A stretch of DNA of 64,000 nt from Micromonospora ureilytica (GTDB taxonomy: Bacteria > Actinomycetota > Actinomycetes > Mycobacteriales > Micromonosporaceae), in the NCBI RefSeq assembly GCF_015751765.1, contig NZ_JADOTX010000001.1, forward strand, positions 4,278,001 to 4,342,000. Direction: 5' to 3'. Both the position numbers and the translations under genes were made by a program. This document shows positions 62,991 to 64,000 of the stretch, in pieces. The notes beneath the pieces are model-generated. The model did no database searches. It was given only the letters and a program-made list of their open reading frames with translations, and had not been told where the DNA came from. How positions within the stretch are numbered: position 1 is the stretch's first letter; the number at the start of each line of letters is the position of its first letter.

Positions 62991-64000
62991 TCAGTGCCGG
63001 TCGACGTCGCTCGCGGTGTCCTCGCGGTAGCTGGCTCCGCCGTCCGACTCGCTGGTGAGCGGCTTGGCGCCACCCTCCGGCGGGCCGGCCAGGCTTTGGC
63101 CACCGGCCGCCAACTCCGGGAACTTCATGTCGAACGCCGGCCGCTCGGAACGGATCCGCGGCATCCGGTCGAAGTTACGCAGCGGCGGCGGGCTGCTGGT
63201 CGCCCACTCCAGCGAGTTGCCGTGACCCCAGGGGTCGTTCACCTCGACCACCGGGCCGGTCTTGTACGACTTCCAGCAGTTGTAGATGAACGGCAGCGTG
63301 GAGATACCGGTGATGAACGCGCCGATCGTGGAGATCGTGTTCAGCGTGGTGAAGCCGTCGCTGGGCAGGTAGTCGGCGTACCGGCGGGGCATGCCCTCGT
63401 TGCCGAGCCAGTGCTGCACCAGGAAGGTGGTGTGGAAGCCGATCATGGTGAGCCAGAAGTGCACCTTGCCCAGGCGCTCGTCGAGCATCCGGCCGAACAT
63501 CTTCGGGAACCAGAAGTAGATGCCCGCGAAGACCGCGAACACGATGGTGCCGAAGAGCACGTAGTGGAAGTGCGCCACCACGAAGTACGAGTCCGACACG
63601 TGGAAGTCGATCGGCGGGCTGGCCAGCAGCACACCGGTGAGACCACCGAAGAGGAAGGTGACCAGGAAGCCGACCGCCCAGAGCATGGGCGTCTCGAAGC
63701 TGATCTGGCCCCGCCACATGGTGCCGATCCAGTTGAAGAACTTCATACCGGTCGGCACGGCGATCAGGTAGCTCAGGAAACTGAAGAACGGCAGCAGCAC
63801 CTGGCCGGTGGCGAACATGTGGTGCGCCCAGACGCTCATGGAGAGCGCGGCGATCGCGACGGTCGCGGCGACCAGACCCTTGTAGCCGAAGATCGGCTTG
63901 CGGGAGAAGACCGGGATGACCTCGCTGATGATGCCGAAGAACGGCAACGCCACGATGTAGACCTCGGGGTGCCCGAAGAACCAGAACAGGTGCTGCCAGA
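62991..64000 (-). CDS. ctaD: Cytochrome c oxidase subunit I (partial)
   Basis: The C-terminal ~335 residues; the 5' end lies off the right edge. The frame begins [20 protein letters not shown], so the HPEVY with CuB His and cross-linked Tyr is visible. [11 protein letters not shown] holds two further CuB His. [20 protein letters not shown] contains the heme a and a3 His ligands (HFH). A ~70-residue hydrophilic tail follows helix 12 (ending DTASDVDRH), as usual for actinobacterial aa3 oxidases. Terminal oxidase, proton-pumping, in the membrane. Confidence 0.96.
   Translation of the reverse strand, partial: WQHLFWFFGHPEVYIVALPFFGIISEVIPVFSRKPIFGYKGLVAATVAIAALSMSVWAHHMFATGQVLLPFFSFLSYLIAVPTGMKFFNWIGTMWRGQISFETPMLWAVGFLVTFLFGGLTGVLLASPPIDFHVSDSYFVVAHFHYVLFGTIVFAVFAGIYFWFPKMFGRMLDERLGKVHFWLTMIGFHTTFLVQHWLGNEGMPRRYADYLPSDGFTTLNTISTIGAFITGISTLPFIYNCWKSYKTGPVVEVNDPWGHGNSLEWATSSPPPLRNFDRMPRIRSERPAFDMKFPELAAGGQSLAGPPEGGAKPLTSESDGGASYREDTASDVDRH

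Overview
The window is high-GC actinobacterial chromosome, most likely from Micromonospora or a close relative in the Micromonosporaceae. This is inferred from base composition, from mycobacterial-type gene orders (clpS / mec-cysO-cysM / Rv1339-like / rph-rdgB; a SigC-type ECF factor), from many start codons lying 6-8 bases after a -10 box (leaderless mRNAs), and from several structured intergenic repeats. Most of the sequence is ordinary chromosomal gene content; no integrase, transposase, phage module or CRISPR array was seen.

Left part (1-24.5 kb). A truncated gene end is followed by a gene-poor stretch and a PIN-toxin/HTH-antitoxin pair (768-1857), a YnfA-family protein and an MFS exporter (2045-3573), tRNA-Lys, two tandem lipoprotein L,D-transpeptidases (3865-6666), tRNA-His, oligoribonuclease, and a GT87 mannosyltransferase-like protein. 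A copper block follows: YcnI and CopC-CopD on the minus strand, diverging from a sigC, DoxX/MauE, DsbA-like thioredoxin and membrane-protein operon (10170-15701). Next comes an ECF-type nickel/cobalt importer (cbiM, PDGLE/CbiN-like, cbiQ, cbiO; 15819-18485) with a palindromic operator, then bcp and an HNH endonuclease gene whose stop codon lies inside an unusual tRNA gene (anticodon UAG, short variable loop). GNAT, expansin-like, MOSC, methyltransferase and LytR-CpsA-Psr genes complete the region.

Middle (24.5-47.2 kb). An exopolysaccharide-type locus contains an initiating sugar-phosphate transferase, GT2, Wzx-like flippase, GT4, Wzy/WaaL-like polymerase or ligase, OafA-type acyltransferase, GT39-like mannosyltransferase and an alginate-lyase-family protein. 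It is split by a membrane protein that looks like a fused pseudokinase and pseudoprotease (27753-29729) and by a complete histidine-utilisation operon (RpiR regulator, hutU, M20 amidohydrolase, hutF, hutI, hutH; 29878-37926). The hut genes overlap by 4 bases except where a palindrome-bounded insert separates the amidohydrolase from hutF.

Right part (47.2-64 kb). rdgB and rph flank a perfect tandem 50-bp repeat. They are followed by two GT4 enzymes, an Rv1339-type metallo-beta-lactamase phosphodiesterase, and the protein-bound sulfur-carrier cysteine pathway cysM-cysO-mec with DUF2017 and clpS. CysO carries a 37-residue tail beyond its functional Gly-Gly. A degenerate dynamin-like GTPase diverges from a large LuxR-family ATPase regulator, then come pncB and pncA, an MFS protein, a 357-bp repeat-rich gap, and the 3' part of ctaD running off the right end.

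The items most worth follow-up are the HNH/tRNA overlap, the CysO tail, the pseudokinase-pseudoprotease, the repeat elements that supply Shine-Dalgarno sequences, and the amidohydrolase that seems to replace HutG.
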